Below are positions 41,392 to 55,648 of a DNA stretch of 64,000 nucleotides, piece after piece. The notes beneath the pieces were generated by a model. The model was given only the letters and a program-made list of their open reading frames with translations. It ran no database searches and had not been told where the DNA came from. Every line of letters starts with the position of its first letter. The stretch's first letter is position 1. Origin of the DNA: Prauserella flavalba (lineage in GTDB: Bacteria; Actinomycetota; Actinomycetes; Mycobacteriales; Pseudonocardiaceae); assembly GCF_003202235.1 (NCBI RefSeq), contig NZ_MASU01000002.1, forward strand, positions 496,001 through 560,000. Direction: 5' to 3'. Position numbers and translations under genes: made by a program.

Positions 41392-41605
41392 ATGAGTGAG
41401 CCGACCGGCGCTCAGAGCTGGGCGGCCGACGTCCGAGGTGGCGGGCACTTGTGCGCCCAGACGCCGCTGCGCCAACCGACGGCAAGAGCGCGTGGGCGCT
41501 TGACTCAGAGTCCACGGGGGTTCACGCTTACAGGCAACGGCGAGCCTTGCGGGAGGCGAGCCAGGAGGACGACGAATGAGGCTGGGCCCCGTCGGGCGTG
41601 CCCCC
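41392..41605. other. Intergenic DNA before the rpoB promoter
   Basis: About 210 bp with no supported gene. A short frame from 41392 starts inside the palindrome, has no ribosome binding site and no coding-like sequence. I see no further repeat here. Confidence 0.5.
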
Positions 41606-41634
41606 TCGACAAGTAGCGTCTTCAGGGCTAGACT
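41606..41634 (+). promoter_or_regulatory. Candidate rpoBC promoter
   Basis: TCGACA (41606-41611), 17-bp spacer, TAGACT (41629-41634): a good match to a housekeeping sigma promoter. Start would be near 41641, leaving a leader of about 130 nt. A second possible start region has TTGACA at 41704-41709 but no clear -10. Confidence 0.55.
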
Positions 41635-41769
41635 GCTTCTTTGCGCTGCCCACTTTCAGGCTGCCCATGTGCGGTAGCTAGGATGGTCGGCAACACCGCA
41701 CCCTTGACAGTACGTGTTGCTAGTTGCTAACGCGGCTGCTCAACCGCTATGTCCCCGGAAGGACGCATC

Positions 41770-45261
<3,492 letters not shown>

Positions 45262-45354
45262 CCCAGCCGCCCGGGCGGGCGTACACCTCCCGCGTACGCC
45301 CGCCCCGGGTAGCCGACTCCTCTAGCCGAATCAACCCCAAGGGGATGCAAGGAC

Positions 45355-49266
<3,912 letters not shown>

Positions 49267-49282
49267 CCGGCACGAACGAGGG

Positions 49283-49320
49283 AGCCCCCGCAGCCAGGCG
49301 CTGCGGGGGCTCTTTCGTTT
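49283..49320 (+). terminator. rpoBC terminator
   Basis: An 11-bp perfect stem AGCCCCCGCAG/CTGCGGGGGCT (49283-49293 with 49301-49311), 7-nt loop, followed by CTTTCGTTTT. It lies 16 bp after the rpoC stop. Confidence 0.88.
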
Positions 49321-49332
49321 TCCCTCGGGGGC

Positions 49333-49926
49333 TTACTGCTGTTGAGAGCGGGCAAGTGCGACGAGCCGGTCGAGGTCGGCCAGCAGCTGCTTCTTGGAGA
49401 GCCTGTCGTCGCGCTTGCCGACCGAGACCACTCCGGAGCCGCTGTGCACGCCGCCCGGGGGTGGGCGCATGGCGCGGTCGAGGTCGTGGAAGATGCGCTG
49501 CTCCCAGTCGAGGATCGCGGGGTAGGCGGCCAGCCACCGATCCGCGCCCTGGCCGGGCGGGGCCGTGGTGGCGACCGTGACGACGTAGTCGGGGCGCCAG
49601 CGGTACGACTGCTCACCGGGGTGGCCGCTGGAGCGGGTGGCCCTGGTGCGGTGCTCCCTCGCGTGGAAGACGAGGCCCTGGTGCTCGCCGAGGAACTCCA
49701 GATACGTCCCCGGCACGGTGCCTGCCTCCCACGCCGAGCCGCCGCCGGGGCCGGTGGGGGAGACCTTCACGAGCCAGCCGCGTTCCTTCGCGAGCCGCTG
49801 GGCCGAGGTCGCCCCGAAGAGCCTGCCCGGCAGGCTCCTCGCGGCCCACCAGCCGAGCGCCACGAGTACCGCGGCGAGCACGATCCAGCCCGCCGGTCCG
49901 TCGGGTAGCCAGTCAACGAGTTCCAT
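49333..49926 (-). CDS. Membrane protein of the type VII substrate module B
   Basis: A 197-residue protein with one N-terminal membrane helix (about 12-32, GWIVLAAVLVALGWWAARSL). The rest is soluble: LAKERGWLVKVSPTGPGGG, EAGTVPGTYLEFLGEHQGLVFHAREHRTRATR, YVVTVATTAP and an end LSKKQLLADLDRLVALARSQQQ. I recognise no family. It is 4 nt downstream of the WxG gene, as its counterpart at 51540 is 11 nt downstream of the other, so each WxG gene has a membrane protein partner. The two membrane proteins share a layout more than sequence. Confidence 0.75.
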   Translation of the reverse strand: MELVDWLPDGPAGWIVLAAVLVALGWWAARSLPGRLFGATSAQRLAKERGWLVKVSPTGPGGGSAWEAGTVPGTYLEFLGEHQGLVFHAREHRTRATRSSGHPGEQSYRWRPDYVVTVATTAPPGQGADRWLAAYPAILDWEQRIFHDLDRAMRPPPGGVHSGSGVVSVGKRDDRLSKKQLLADLDRLVALARSQQQ

Positions 49927-49930
49927 CGGC

Positions 49931-51067
49931 TCAGATGTCCAGGTAACCCTGGGTTTCGCCCTTCGTGTAGTCGGTGCCGATCTGGTCGGCCTCGTCCGCG
50001 GCCTGCAGCGCGCCCTGGTTGCGGGCGGCCTTGTCGATGCCGGCGTTGGCGCCCGTGCCCGCGCCGACCTGCGCGGCGGCGGTGTCGCTGAACACGCCGC
50101 CCAGCGACTTGCCGAAGCCGCCCTGAAGCCGCTCGCCGAGCATGCCGTCCTTGCCCCACATGCGGTCCACGGACTGCTTGAACGGGTTCTTGCCCGCGCC
50201 GGCCAGCGCGGTGTCGGCGGCCTGGCTGCGGGCCAGCTTGTTGTCCATCGCCTGCTTGAAGCCGGTCTTGAGGTTGCCGATCCTCGACCGGAGGCCGCGC
50301 AGGAAGTCCATGATCTTGTCCAGCAGCCTGCGCAGCTTGGCCACGGTCTGCGCGACCCGGCCGCCGGTGGAGGCGGCCCGTGCGGCCGTGGCCGTGCCCG
50401 CGGCGGCGGTCGAGGCGCCCGCGGTGGGGATCGCGGCGGCGAGCGCCGGGATCCAGATCATGATCAGCCACGTGATCAGTTCGGTGAGCAGCGCTTTGAT
50501 GAAGTCCTCGACGACCGACATGATCATCGACGAGGTCGACAGCATCTCGGCGACCTCACCGGCCTGGCCGGCGACGCCCTCGATGCCCTTGGCGAACTCG
50601 CCGAGCTTGGTGCCCGCGGCCTCCGAGGCCTCGCCGCCCCAGTTCTGCAGCGACGAGGTGAGCTCGTCGCCGAACTTCTGCCGCAGCTCCATGACGCCCT
50701 GGCCGATGGCGGTGAAGTTCTCGGCGGCCTGGGTGAGCGCGGGGCCGTCTCCGCTGACGAAGTGGATCGCGTCCTCGATGGGCTGGCACACGGAGATCAG
50801 GAACTCCAGGCCCTGCCCGACGAGCCAGCCGATCGGGTCGGTCGCGATGCCGATGGCGGCGCCGCCGAGCCCCTGGATGAACCCGGAGCTTTCGGACACC
50901 AGGCCCGAGATCTCCGACCCGGTCGCGCCGTCGCTCAGCTTGCCCGCCGCGTCGAACGCCTTGATCGCACCACCGGCGAGGGGGATGGCCTCCTTGGCCT
51001 TGTCGCCCCAGTCCTTCTCCCCGGTGGTGATCGTGACGCCGCCGGCTTCCGTCTCTACCTCAGCCAT
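49931..51067 (-). CDS. Large WxG-type protein, type VII secretion substrate candidate (module B)
   Basis: A 378-residue protein. An N-terminal region (about 1-75) precedes a WXG100-like helical hairpin (about 100-190) with Trp-Gly-Gly at 143-145 (LQNWGGEASEAAG). A hydrophobic helix follows (about 200-230, LLTELITWLIMIWIPALAAAIPTAGAS), then an Ala/Thr linker, a basic helical stretch and a divergent C terminus ending DYTKGETQGYLDI. YTKGE matches the YxxxD/E export signal of ESX substrates. The core is clearly paralogous to the product of 52286-53428, while the ends differ. It sits after an EspC-like gene. Function unknown; an effector or envelope-inserted protein is possible. Confidence 0.78.
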   Translation of the reverse strand: MAEVETEAGGVTITTGEKDWGDKAKEAIPLAGGAIKAFDAAGKLSDGATGSEISGLVSESSGFIQGLGGAAIGIATDPIGWLVGQGLEFLISVCQPIEDAIHFVSGDGPALTQAAENFTAIGQGVMELRQKFGDELTSSLQNWGGEASEAAGTKLGEFAKGIEGVAGQAGEVAEMLSTSSMIMSVVEDFIKALLTELITWLIMIWIPALAAAIPTAGASTAAAGTATAARAASTGGRVAQTVAKLRRLLDKIMDFLRGLRSRIGNLKTGFKQAMDNKLARSQAADTALAGAGKNPFKQSVDRMWGKDGMLGERLQGGFGKSLGGVFSDTAAAQVGAGTGANAGIDKAARNQGALQAADEADQIGTDYTKGETQGYLDI

Positions 51068-51094
51068 GTTTGCCTAGCCCTGTCTTCCTGTCGT

Positions 51095-51412
51095 TCAGCC
51101 GCCGAGTTCGACGTTCATTCCGTTGAGGAGCTCCTTGACGGCGTCCTCGTGCTGCCGGTATCCGTCGGCGGCGGACTTGAACTTGTCCGAACCGGACTGA
51201 AGACCCTCCTCCATGCTGGTGAACATGTCGTTCAGGTCCGCGAGCATCTGCGTGTAGTCGCTCTTGACGAAGAGCCCGACGACGCCCCACGATTTGTCCC
51301 CGACGTCCGCCTTGTCGACGAGGCTGTGGATCTGGCTCGCGGTGTCCTTCTGCCCGGCGAGCTTGTCGGCGTACTGCCGCAGCTCGTCCTCGTTGACGTT
51401 GAATCCCGTCAT
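51095..51412 (-). CDS. EspC-like small type VII secretion protein (module B)
   Basis: A 105-residue helical protein with a central KADVGDKSWGVVGLFVKSDY; the Trp-Gly turn at about 42-43 joins two helices, as in the ESX secretion-associated EspC family. The second helix is ADLNDMFTSMEEGLQSGSDKFKSAADGYRQHEDAV. Similar to the product of 53421-53762. Small proteins of this kind usually pair with a WxG partner for export; the partner here is the next gene, 27 nt downstream. Confidence 0.8.
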   Translation of the reverse strand: MTGFNVNEDELRQYADKLAGQKDTASQIHSLVDKADVGDKSWGVVGLFVKSDYTQMLADLNDMFTSMEEGLQSGSDKFKSAADGYRQHEDAVKELLNGMNVELGG

Positions 51413-51539
51413 CGGCCCTCCCTGGTTCTGACCGCACCTTGGAGGCGGCTCATGTCCAGCCGGTTCCTCCGTGCGCGGCCATGATCTCCTACACCCTTCA
51501 GCAGCGCTTAACGTAGCTAGCCCGTCGGCGGACCAGGGG

Positions 51540-52274
51540 CTAGCGGTATCGCCATGCCTGCTGGGGGAGGCGTTCGACGAAGTCGATGAGCAGACCGGCG
51601 TTGGACAGCAGGACGTCCGCGTCCAGGCTGCCCGCGAACTCGGAGCGGACCACCCCGGCGTCGAACTCCAGGAACTTGTCCCGGTACCTGCTGCCGTACA
51701 GCAGTAGGTCGAGCACCGGCCCGTTCAGCACCGTCCTGGCGAAGCGCTCGTCCGCCGCCGCCACCTCGAAGACGTCGTCGAAGCGCGCGTTGCCGAGCTG
51801 GAACACGGTGAGCTCGTCACCGCGGTACGTGAGCCCCGCCGGCCTGCGCGCCGAGATCCGCAGACGCGGGGTCGGCGGGGTGCGCACCTGGACGATGTTG
51901 TTCTGCAGCCACCGGACCACACTCCGGCCTGCCTCGTTGACCCTGACGTTGTATGTGTAGTCGACGCCCAGCACCTGATGGTTGCGGTAGGCGAACTCGA
52001 CCGCCTGGTCGAACTGCTCGATCGGGCGGAGCGCGTCGCTGGCGTGGTTGTAGCGGGGCTCGGGCAGGACACCGAAGGAGGGCCGCGTCCCGCCCTGTGC
52101 CGTGTGGACTGTCGCGTTGAGACGCTGCACGAGCCCCGCCATGCCTGCCACGCGATCGGTTTCGGCCGCCCGCCTGCGCGGTCCCGCCACGAACACGCGA
52201 TGCAGCCCGACGGCGATCACCGCAAGGAGGATGACGGCGCCGATGGCACCGCCGACGATTTCGCTGCTACCCAA
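51540..52274 (-). CDS. Membrane protein of the type VII substrate module A
   Basis: A 244-residue protein with one N-terminal membrane helix (about 7-30, VGGAIGAVILLAVIAVGLHRVFVAG). The soluble part has ALRPIEQFDQAVEFAYRNHQVLGVDYTYN, a beta-rich segment (GDELTVFQLGNARFDDVFEVAAADERF) and LNGPVLDLLLYGSRYRDKFLEFDAGVV. I recognise no family. Start TTG 52274 follows GAGAGGA and lies 11 nt after the WxG gene stop. A 127 bp gap then separates module A from module B. Confidence 0.72.
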   Translation of the reverse strand: MGSSEIVGGAIGAVILLAVIAVGLHRVFVAGPRRRAAETDRVAGMAGLVQRLNATVHTAQGGTRPSFGVLPEPRYNHASDALRPIEQFDQAVEFAYRNHQVLGVDYTYNVRVNEAGRSVVRWLQNNIVQVRTPPTPRLRISARRPAGLTYRGDELTVFQLGNARFDDVFEVAAADERFARTVLNGPVLDLLLYGSRYRDKFLEFDAGVVRSEFAGSLDADVLLSNAGLLIDFVERLPQQAWRYR

Positions 52275-52285
52275 GCCGGTTCCTC

Positions 52286-53428
52286 TCAGACATCGAGGTC
52301 GCGCGTGGTTTCCTCGTCGGACTGCTCGGTGCCGATGGCGTCGTAGTCGGCGCGCTTGCCTTCCTTCTCGGACTGGTTGAGGTGGTGCTTGACGAAGCCC
52401 TGTGTCAGCCCGCCCGGGTCGTCGGTCTTGCCGGGGTCGATGCCGGTCATCTGCTTGACGCCCTCCTTGGCGCCCGCCTCGAGGCTGGCGATGCCGGCGT
52501 TGGCGATCTTGCGGCCCATGCTCTGGCTCGCGTCGATCCCGGCCTCCCGCGCCGCGTCCGCGACACCCTCACGGGCGGCGTCCATGATGCCGCCCTTGGT
52601 GAACGTCTTGGTGAACGTGGACTTGAGCTTGGCGAACCAGGCTTTGATCTTGTTGAGCAGCTGGGTCAGCTTGTTGACCTTCTGCGTGGTGCTGGTGACC
52701 GTGGTGGTCGCCTGAGCCGTGGTGGCCGTGCCCGCGGCCGCCGTCGAAGCGCCCGCGGTGGGGATCGCGGCGGCGAGCGCCGGGACCCAGATCATGATCA
52801 GCCACTTGATGAACTCGGTGATGATGGCCTTGATGACCTCCTCGACCACCGTCATCAGCATGCTGGAGGCCTGCAGGATCTCCGCGACGTTGCCCGACTT
52901 GGCGGCGACGCCGCTGACCCCGTCGGCGAAGTCGGCCAGCGCGGCCTTCGCGGCGTCCGACGCCTCGCCGGTCCAGCCCGCGAGCGCCTCGTCGGCGACC
53001 CGGACGAAGTCCTCGCTCATCGCCTGGAAGCCCTCACCGATGCTGCCGAAGTTGCCCGCGGCCTCCTCCAGCGCGGGGCCGTCGCCGCTCACGAAGTGCA
53101 GCGCGTCCTGCAGCGGCTGGATCACGCTGATGAGGAAGTTGAGGCCCTGACCGATCAGCCAGCCGAGCGGGTCGGAGGCGATCTCCATCGCGGTGCCCGC
53201 GAGCGACTGCACGAACCCGACACTGTCGTTGAGCAGCGACGCGGCGTGATGGGCGACGTCGCCGACGTCGGGATCCTTGCCCGGCCCCTCGATGAAGCTG
53301 CTGACCAGGCCGACGCCGCCGCTGATCGGCCCCGGCAGCGCACCGACGATGTTGCCGGTGTTGATGAAGCCGGAGTCGTCGGAGACCTGGACGTCGACGC
53401 CCTCGGTGGCGTCCTTCACCTCAGCCAT
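52286..53428 (-). CDS. Large WxG-type protein, type VII secretion substrate candidate (module A)
   Basis: A 380-residue paralogue of the 49931-51067 product. WXG-like region about 110-200 with Trp-Thr-Gly at 152-154 (LAGWTGEASDAAK), a hydrophobic helix about 205-235 (IITEFIKWLIMIWVPALAAAIPTAGAS), a Thr/Ala linker, a basic helical stretch and a C terminus (GVKQMTGIDPGKTDDPGG ... EETTRDLDV) unlike its paralogue. A YxxxD/E tail signal is not clear here. Its start overlaps the EspC-like gene by 8 nt, so translation is coupled. Confidence 0.78.
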   Translation of the reverse strand: MAEVKDATEGVDVQVSDDSGFINTGNIVGALPGPISGGVGLVSSFIEGPGKDPDVGDVAHHAASLLNDSVGFVQSLAGTAMEIASDPLGWLIGQGLNFLISVIQPLQDALHFVSGDGPALEEAAGNFGSIGEGFQAMSEDFVRVADEALAGWTGEASDAAKAALADFADGVSGVAAKSGNVAEILQASSMLMTVVEEVIKAIITEFIKWLIMIWVPALAAAIPTAGASTAAAGTATTAQATTTVTSTTQKVNKLTQLLNKIKAWFAKLKSTFTKTFTKGGIMDAAREGVADAAREAGIDASQSMGRKIANAGIASLEAGAKEGVKQMTGIDPGKTDDPGGLTQGFVKHHLNQSEKEGKRADYDAIGTEQSDEETTRDLDV

Positions 53429-53762
53429 GACGCGACTCCTTGGCGGCCCCGATCCGGTTCAGGATCTCGTTCATCAGCCGCGCCACCTCGTCGTCCATCG
53501 CCTGGTACTGCTCGGCGGCGCTGGTGATCTTGTCCGAAGCGGACCGGAGGCCGTCCTGCATGCTCCTCAGGTGCTCCTGGAGCTGACCGAGCGTCTCGGT
53601 GTACTGGCTCTTGGTGAAAAGCCCGATGATTCCCCAGGACTCGTCGCCCACGTCGGCCTTGGCGACCAGCTCGGTGAATTTGCCCGCCTGCTCCTGGTAG
53701 CTGCCCAGGTTGTCCTTGTACTTGTGCAACGCCGGGACGTCGACGTGGTAGCCGCCGCTCAT
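53421..53762 (-). CDS. EspC-like small type VII secretion protein (module A)
   Basis: A 113-residue helical protein with KADVGDESWGIIGLFTKSQY in the middle (Trp at about 43), flanked by an N-terminal helix (ALHKYKDNLGSYQEQAGKFTELVA) and a C-terminal helix (LRSMQDGLRSASDKITSAAEQYQAMDDEV). It closely matches the product of 51095-51412. The ATG at 53762 overlaps the YbaB-like gene stop by 4 nt. Confidence 0.82.
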   Translation of the reverse strand: MSGGYHVDVPALHKYKDNLGSYQEQAGKFTELVAKADVGDESWGIIGLFTKSQYTETLGQLQEHLRSMQDGLRSASDKITSAAEQYQAMDDEVARLMNEILNRIGAAKESRHG

Positions 53763-54337
53763 CGCTGGTCTTCGTCGAAGAGGTTCTTGAGGAACGCGTC
53801 GCCCGCGGAACCGCCGCCGGACGCGGGCGGCGGGGGAGCCTGCCTGCCTCGGTCGTCGCCCGAGCTCAGCACGCTCTGCTGCGAGTAGTCGTCGAAGCGC
53901 TCCTCCTCGGCCGAGCGGCGGCGGGGGCGCTCCTGCTCCATCGCGGCCCGCAGTTCCTCGGGGTCCTTGCCGAACAGCTGCGCTTGCGACTCCAGCACCT
54001 GCTCGGTGAGGTTGAGGCCGCCGCCCATGTGCTCCTCGACGATCGAGGCCTGCTTGCGGGCCGATTCGGCGACCGCCTGCTGCAGGGTCGAGAGCAGCGC
54101 GGCCGAGAGGGCCTGCGGGGGCTGGGCCATCGCCCTGTCGGTGAGCTGGATGTCCTTGATGGCGCCGCCGGGACCGGCCACGACGGTGACGGAGCGGTCG
54201 GCCGAGGTGGCGACTCCCTCGAGCTCGGAGAGCTCACTCTGCATCTGGCCGAGATTGGCGAGCTGGTCGTCGACATTCTTGATCTTCGACTGGAACTTTT
54301 CGAACTCCGCGACGAGTTGCTCGAACTCCGCTGACAC
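53759..54337 (-). CDS. YbaB/EbfC-family protein, first gene of the type VII substrate operon
   Basis: A 192-residue protein. Residues about 1-105 match the YbaB/EbfC fold: helix FEQLVAEFEKFQSKIKNVDDQLANLG, the strand segment ADRSVTVVAGPGGAIKDIQLTDRAM and a second helix QALSAALLSTLQQAVAESARKQA. The rest is charged and Pro/Gly-rich. YbaB-like proteins (EspL among them) occur in mycobacterial ESX loci, where EspL acts with EspE/F/H. This supports a type VII assignment for the operon. Start ATG 54337 divergent from rpsL. Confidence 0.82.
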   Translation of the reverse strand: MSAEFEQLVAEFEKFQSKIKNVDDQLANLGQMQSELSELEGVATSADRSVTVVAGPGGAIKDIQLTDRAMAQPPQALSAALLSTLQQAVAESARKQASIVEEHMGGGLNLTEQVLESQAQLFGKDPEELRAAMEQERPRRRSAEEERFDDYSQQSVLSSGDDRGRQAPPPPASGGGSAGDAFLKNLFDEDQR

Positions 54338-54739
54338 GAGGGGCCTCCCGGACTATGGTTGCTGTCACTGACCAGCGCAATGCGGCCCCATCATGAACCA
54401 TCGGACCCCGTTCCCGGGGATGTATCCGGTAAACTGGTGGACGTAAGCCACCCGTCCGTGCCGCATCGTCGGTCAAAACCGACCCCCGATGTGGTCGCCA
54501 TGAAAACGGGCGGGTATCTTTGACGACCGTGCCCGGCAGGCTGTCGGGCCGCTCCGTGTGCCTGTCGGCTCATGGGCCGGTGCCCCAGTGCCCGGTTCGC
54601 GACCAGGGCCAGACGGAGATCCACGGCAATCCCGATGGGAAGTTAGCGGATCGAGAGATCCAGACGCGGGCCGACACGCCCGACCTCGGGGACCGGGGAG
54701 ACAACGTAGAGCTACAGGACGCGACAGAAAGCTGGTCCA
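54338..54739. other. 402-bp spacer between the type VII operon and rpsL
   Basis: No gene is supported. The frames that cross it are continuous with rpsL in other frames or lack a binding site. The right part (about 54660-54710) carries a leader motif shared with rpsJ. Possible -10-like sites TAAACT (54430-54435) and TATCTT (54515-54520) lack convincing -35 partners. Confidence 0.5.
54672..54702 (+). promoter_or_regulatory. Conserved leader element of the rpsL operon
   Basis: CGACACGCCCGACC (54672-54685), a short gap, then GGACCGGGGAGA. The same 14 bases and a similar second block lie before rpsJ (59299). It is 55 nt from the rpsL start. The location in two ribosomal-protein leaders suggests a regulatory RNA or antitermination signal. 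Confidence 0.6.
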
Positions 54740-55114
54740 TTGCCCACGATCCAGCAGCTGGTCCGCAAGGGCCGCCAGGACAAGGCTGCCAAGCAGAAGA
54801 CCGCGGCGCTCAAGGGGAGCCCGCAGCGGCGCGGCGTGTGCACCCGCGTGTACACCACGACGCCCAAGAAGCCGAACTCGGCGCTGCGCAAGGTCGCGCG
54901 TGTGAAGCTGACCAGCGGCATCGAGGTCACCGCCTACATTCCCGGTGAGGGCCACAACCTGCAGGAGCACTCGATGGTGCTCGTGCGTGGCGGCCGTGTG
55001 AAGGACCTGCCGGGTGTTCGTTACAAGATCATCCGCGGTTCGCTCGACACGCAGGGCGTGAAGAACCGCAAGCAGGCGCGCAGCCGGTACGGCGCGAAGA
55101 AGGAGAAGAGCTAA
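54740..55114 (+). CDS. rpsL: 30S ribosomal protein S12
   Basis: A 124-residue protein of the decoding centre. It begins at TTG 54740 ([15 protein letters not shown]) and has the loop [11 protein letters not shown] with Lys43 and the loop [11 protein letters not shown] with Lys88, both streptomycin-relevant and wild type. The C terminus [11 protein letters not shown] is normal. The ribosome binding site is poor. First gene of the str operon; its stop shares a base with the rpsG start. Confidence 0.97.
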   Translation: MPTIQQLVRKGRQDKAAKQKTAALKGSPQRRGVCTRVYTTTPKKPNSALRKVARVKLTSGIEVTAYIPGEGHNLQEHSMVLVRGGRVKDLPGVRYKIIRGSLDTQGVKNRKQARSRYGAKKEKS

Positions 55115-55584
55115 TGCCCCGCAAGGGTCCGGCCCCGAAGCGGCCGCTGATCGCTGACCCGGTCTACGCCTCGCCGCTCGTCACGCAGCTGGTGAACAAG
55201 GTGCTGACGGACGGCAAGCGCTCGCTGGCCGAGCGCATCGTCTACGGCGCACTGGAAGGCGCTCGCGAGAAGACCGGCACGGACCCGGTCGTCACGCTGA
55301 AGCGCGCGCTGGACAACGTGAAGCCCACCCTCGAGGTGAAGAGCCGGCGCGTCGGTGGTGCCACCTACCAGGTGCCGATCGAGGTCAAGCCCGGCCGGTC
55401 GACCACCCTTGCGCTGCGCTGGATCGTCACCTTCGCGCGGGCCCGCCGTGAGAAGACCATGATCGAGCGCCTGCAGAACGAGCTGCTCGACGCGAGCAAC
55501 GGCCTCGGGGCAAGCGTGAAGCGCCGCGAGGACACCCACAAGATGGCCGAGTCCAACAAGGCTTTCGCCCACTACCGCTGGTGA
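55114..55584 (+). CDS. rpsG: 30S ribosomal protein S7
   Basis: A 156-residue primary 16S-binding protein that organises the head. Seen: [64 protein letters not shown], and the C-terminal [18 protein letters not shown]. In other bacteria S7 represses its own operon by binding the mRNA. ATG 55114 overlaps the rpsL stop by one base (TAATG). Confidence 0.97.
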   Translation: MPRKGPAPKRPLIADPVYASPLVTQLVNKVLTDGKRSLAERIVYGALEGAREKTGTDPVVTLKRALDNVKPTLEVKSRRVGGATYQVPIEVKPGRSTTLALRWIVTFARARREKTMIERLQNELLDASNGLGASVKRREDTHKMAESNKAFAHYRW

Positions 55585-55648
55585 TTGCCGCCCGGCAGCC
55601 GACCCAAGCCAATGCCGGGCCCCACGCTTGAGACAGGGGAACACTGAA

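Noticed and set aside
41392-41616. Short forward frame in the rpoB upstream region
   Set aside because: Starts inside the palindrome, no ribosome binding site, product without coding character.
41749-41769. Upstream ATG as the rpoB start
   Set aside because: No ribosome binding site; GGAAGGA positions the TTG at 41770, which also aligns with the mycobacterial N terminus.
49333-54337. Reading the WxG gene cluster as a full ESX secretion system
   Set aside because: No EccB, EccC, EccD, EccE or mycosin homologue is present in the window; only substrate-like and accessory genes are seen.
54520-54948. Forward frame in the rpsL leader running into rpsL
   Set aside because: Continues out of frame through rpsL, and contains the shared leader motif, which is better explained as RNA.
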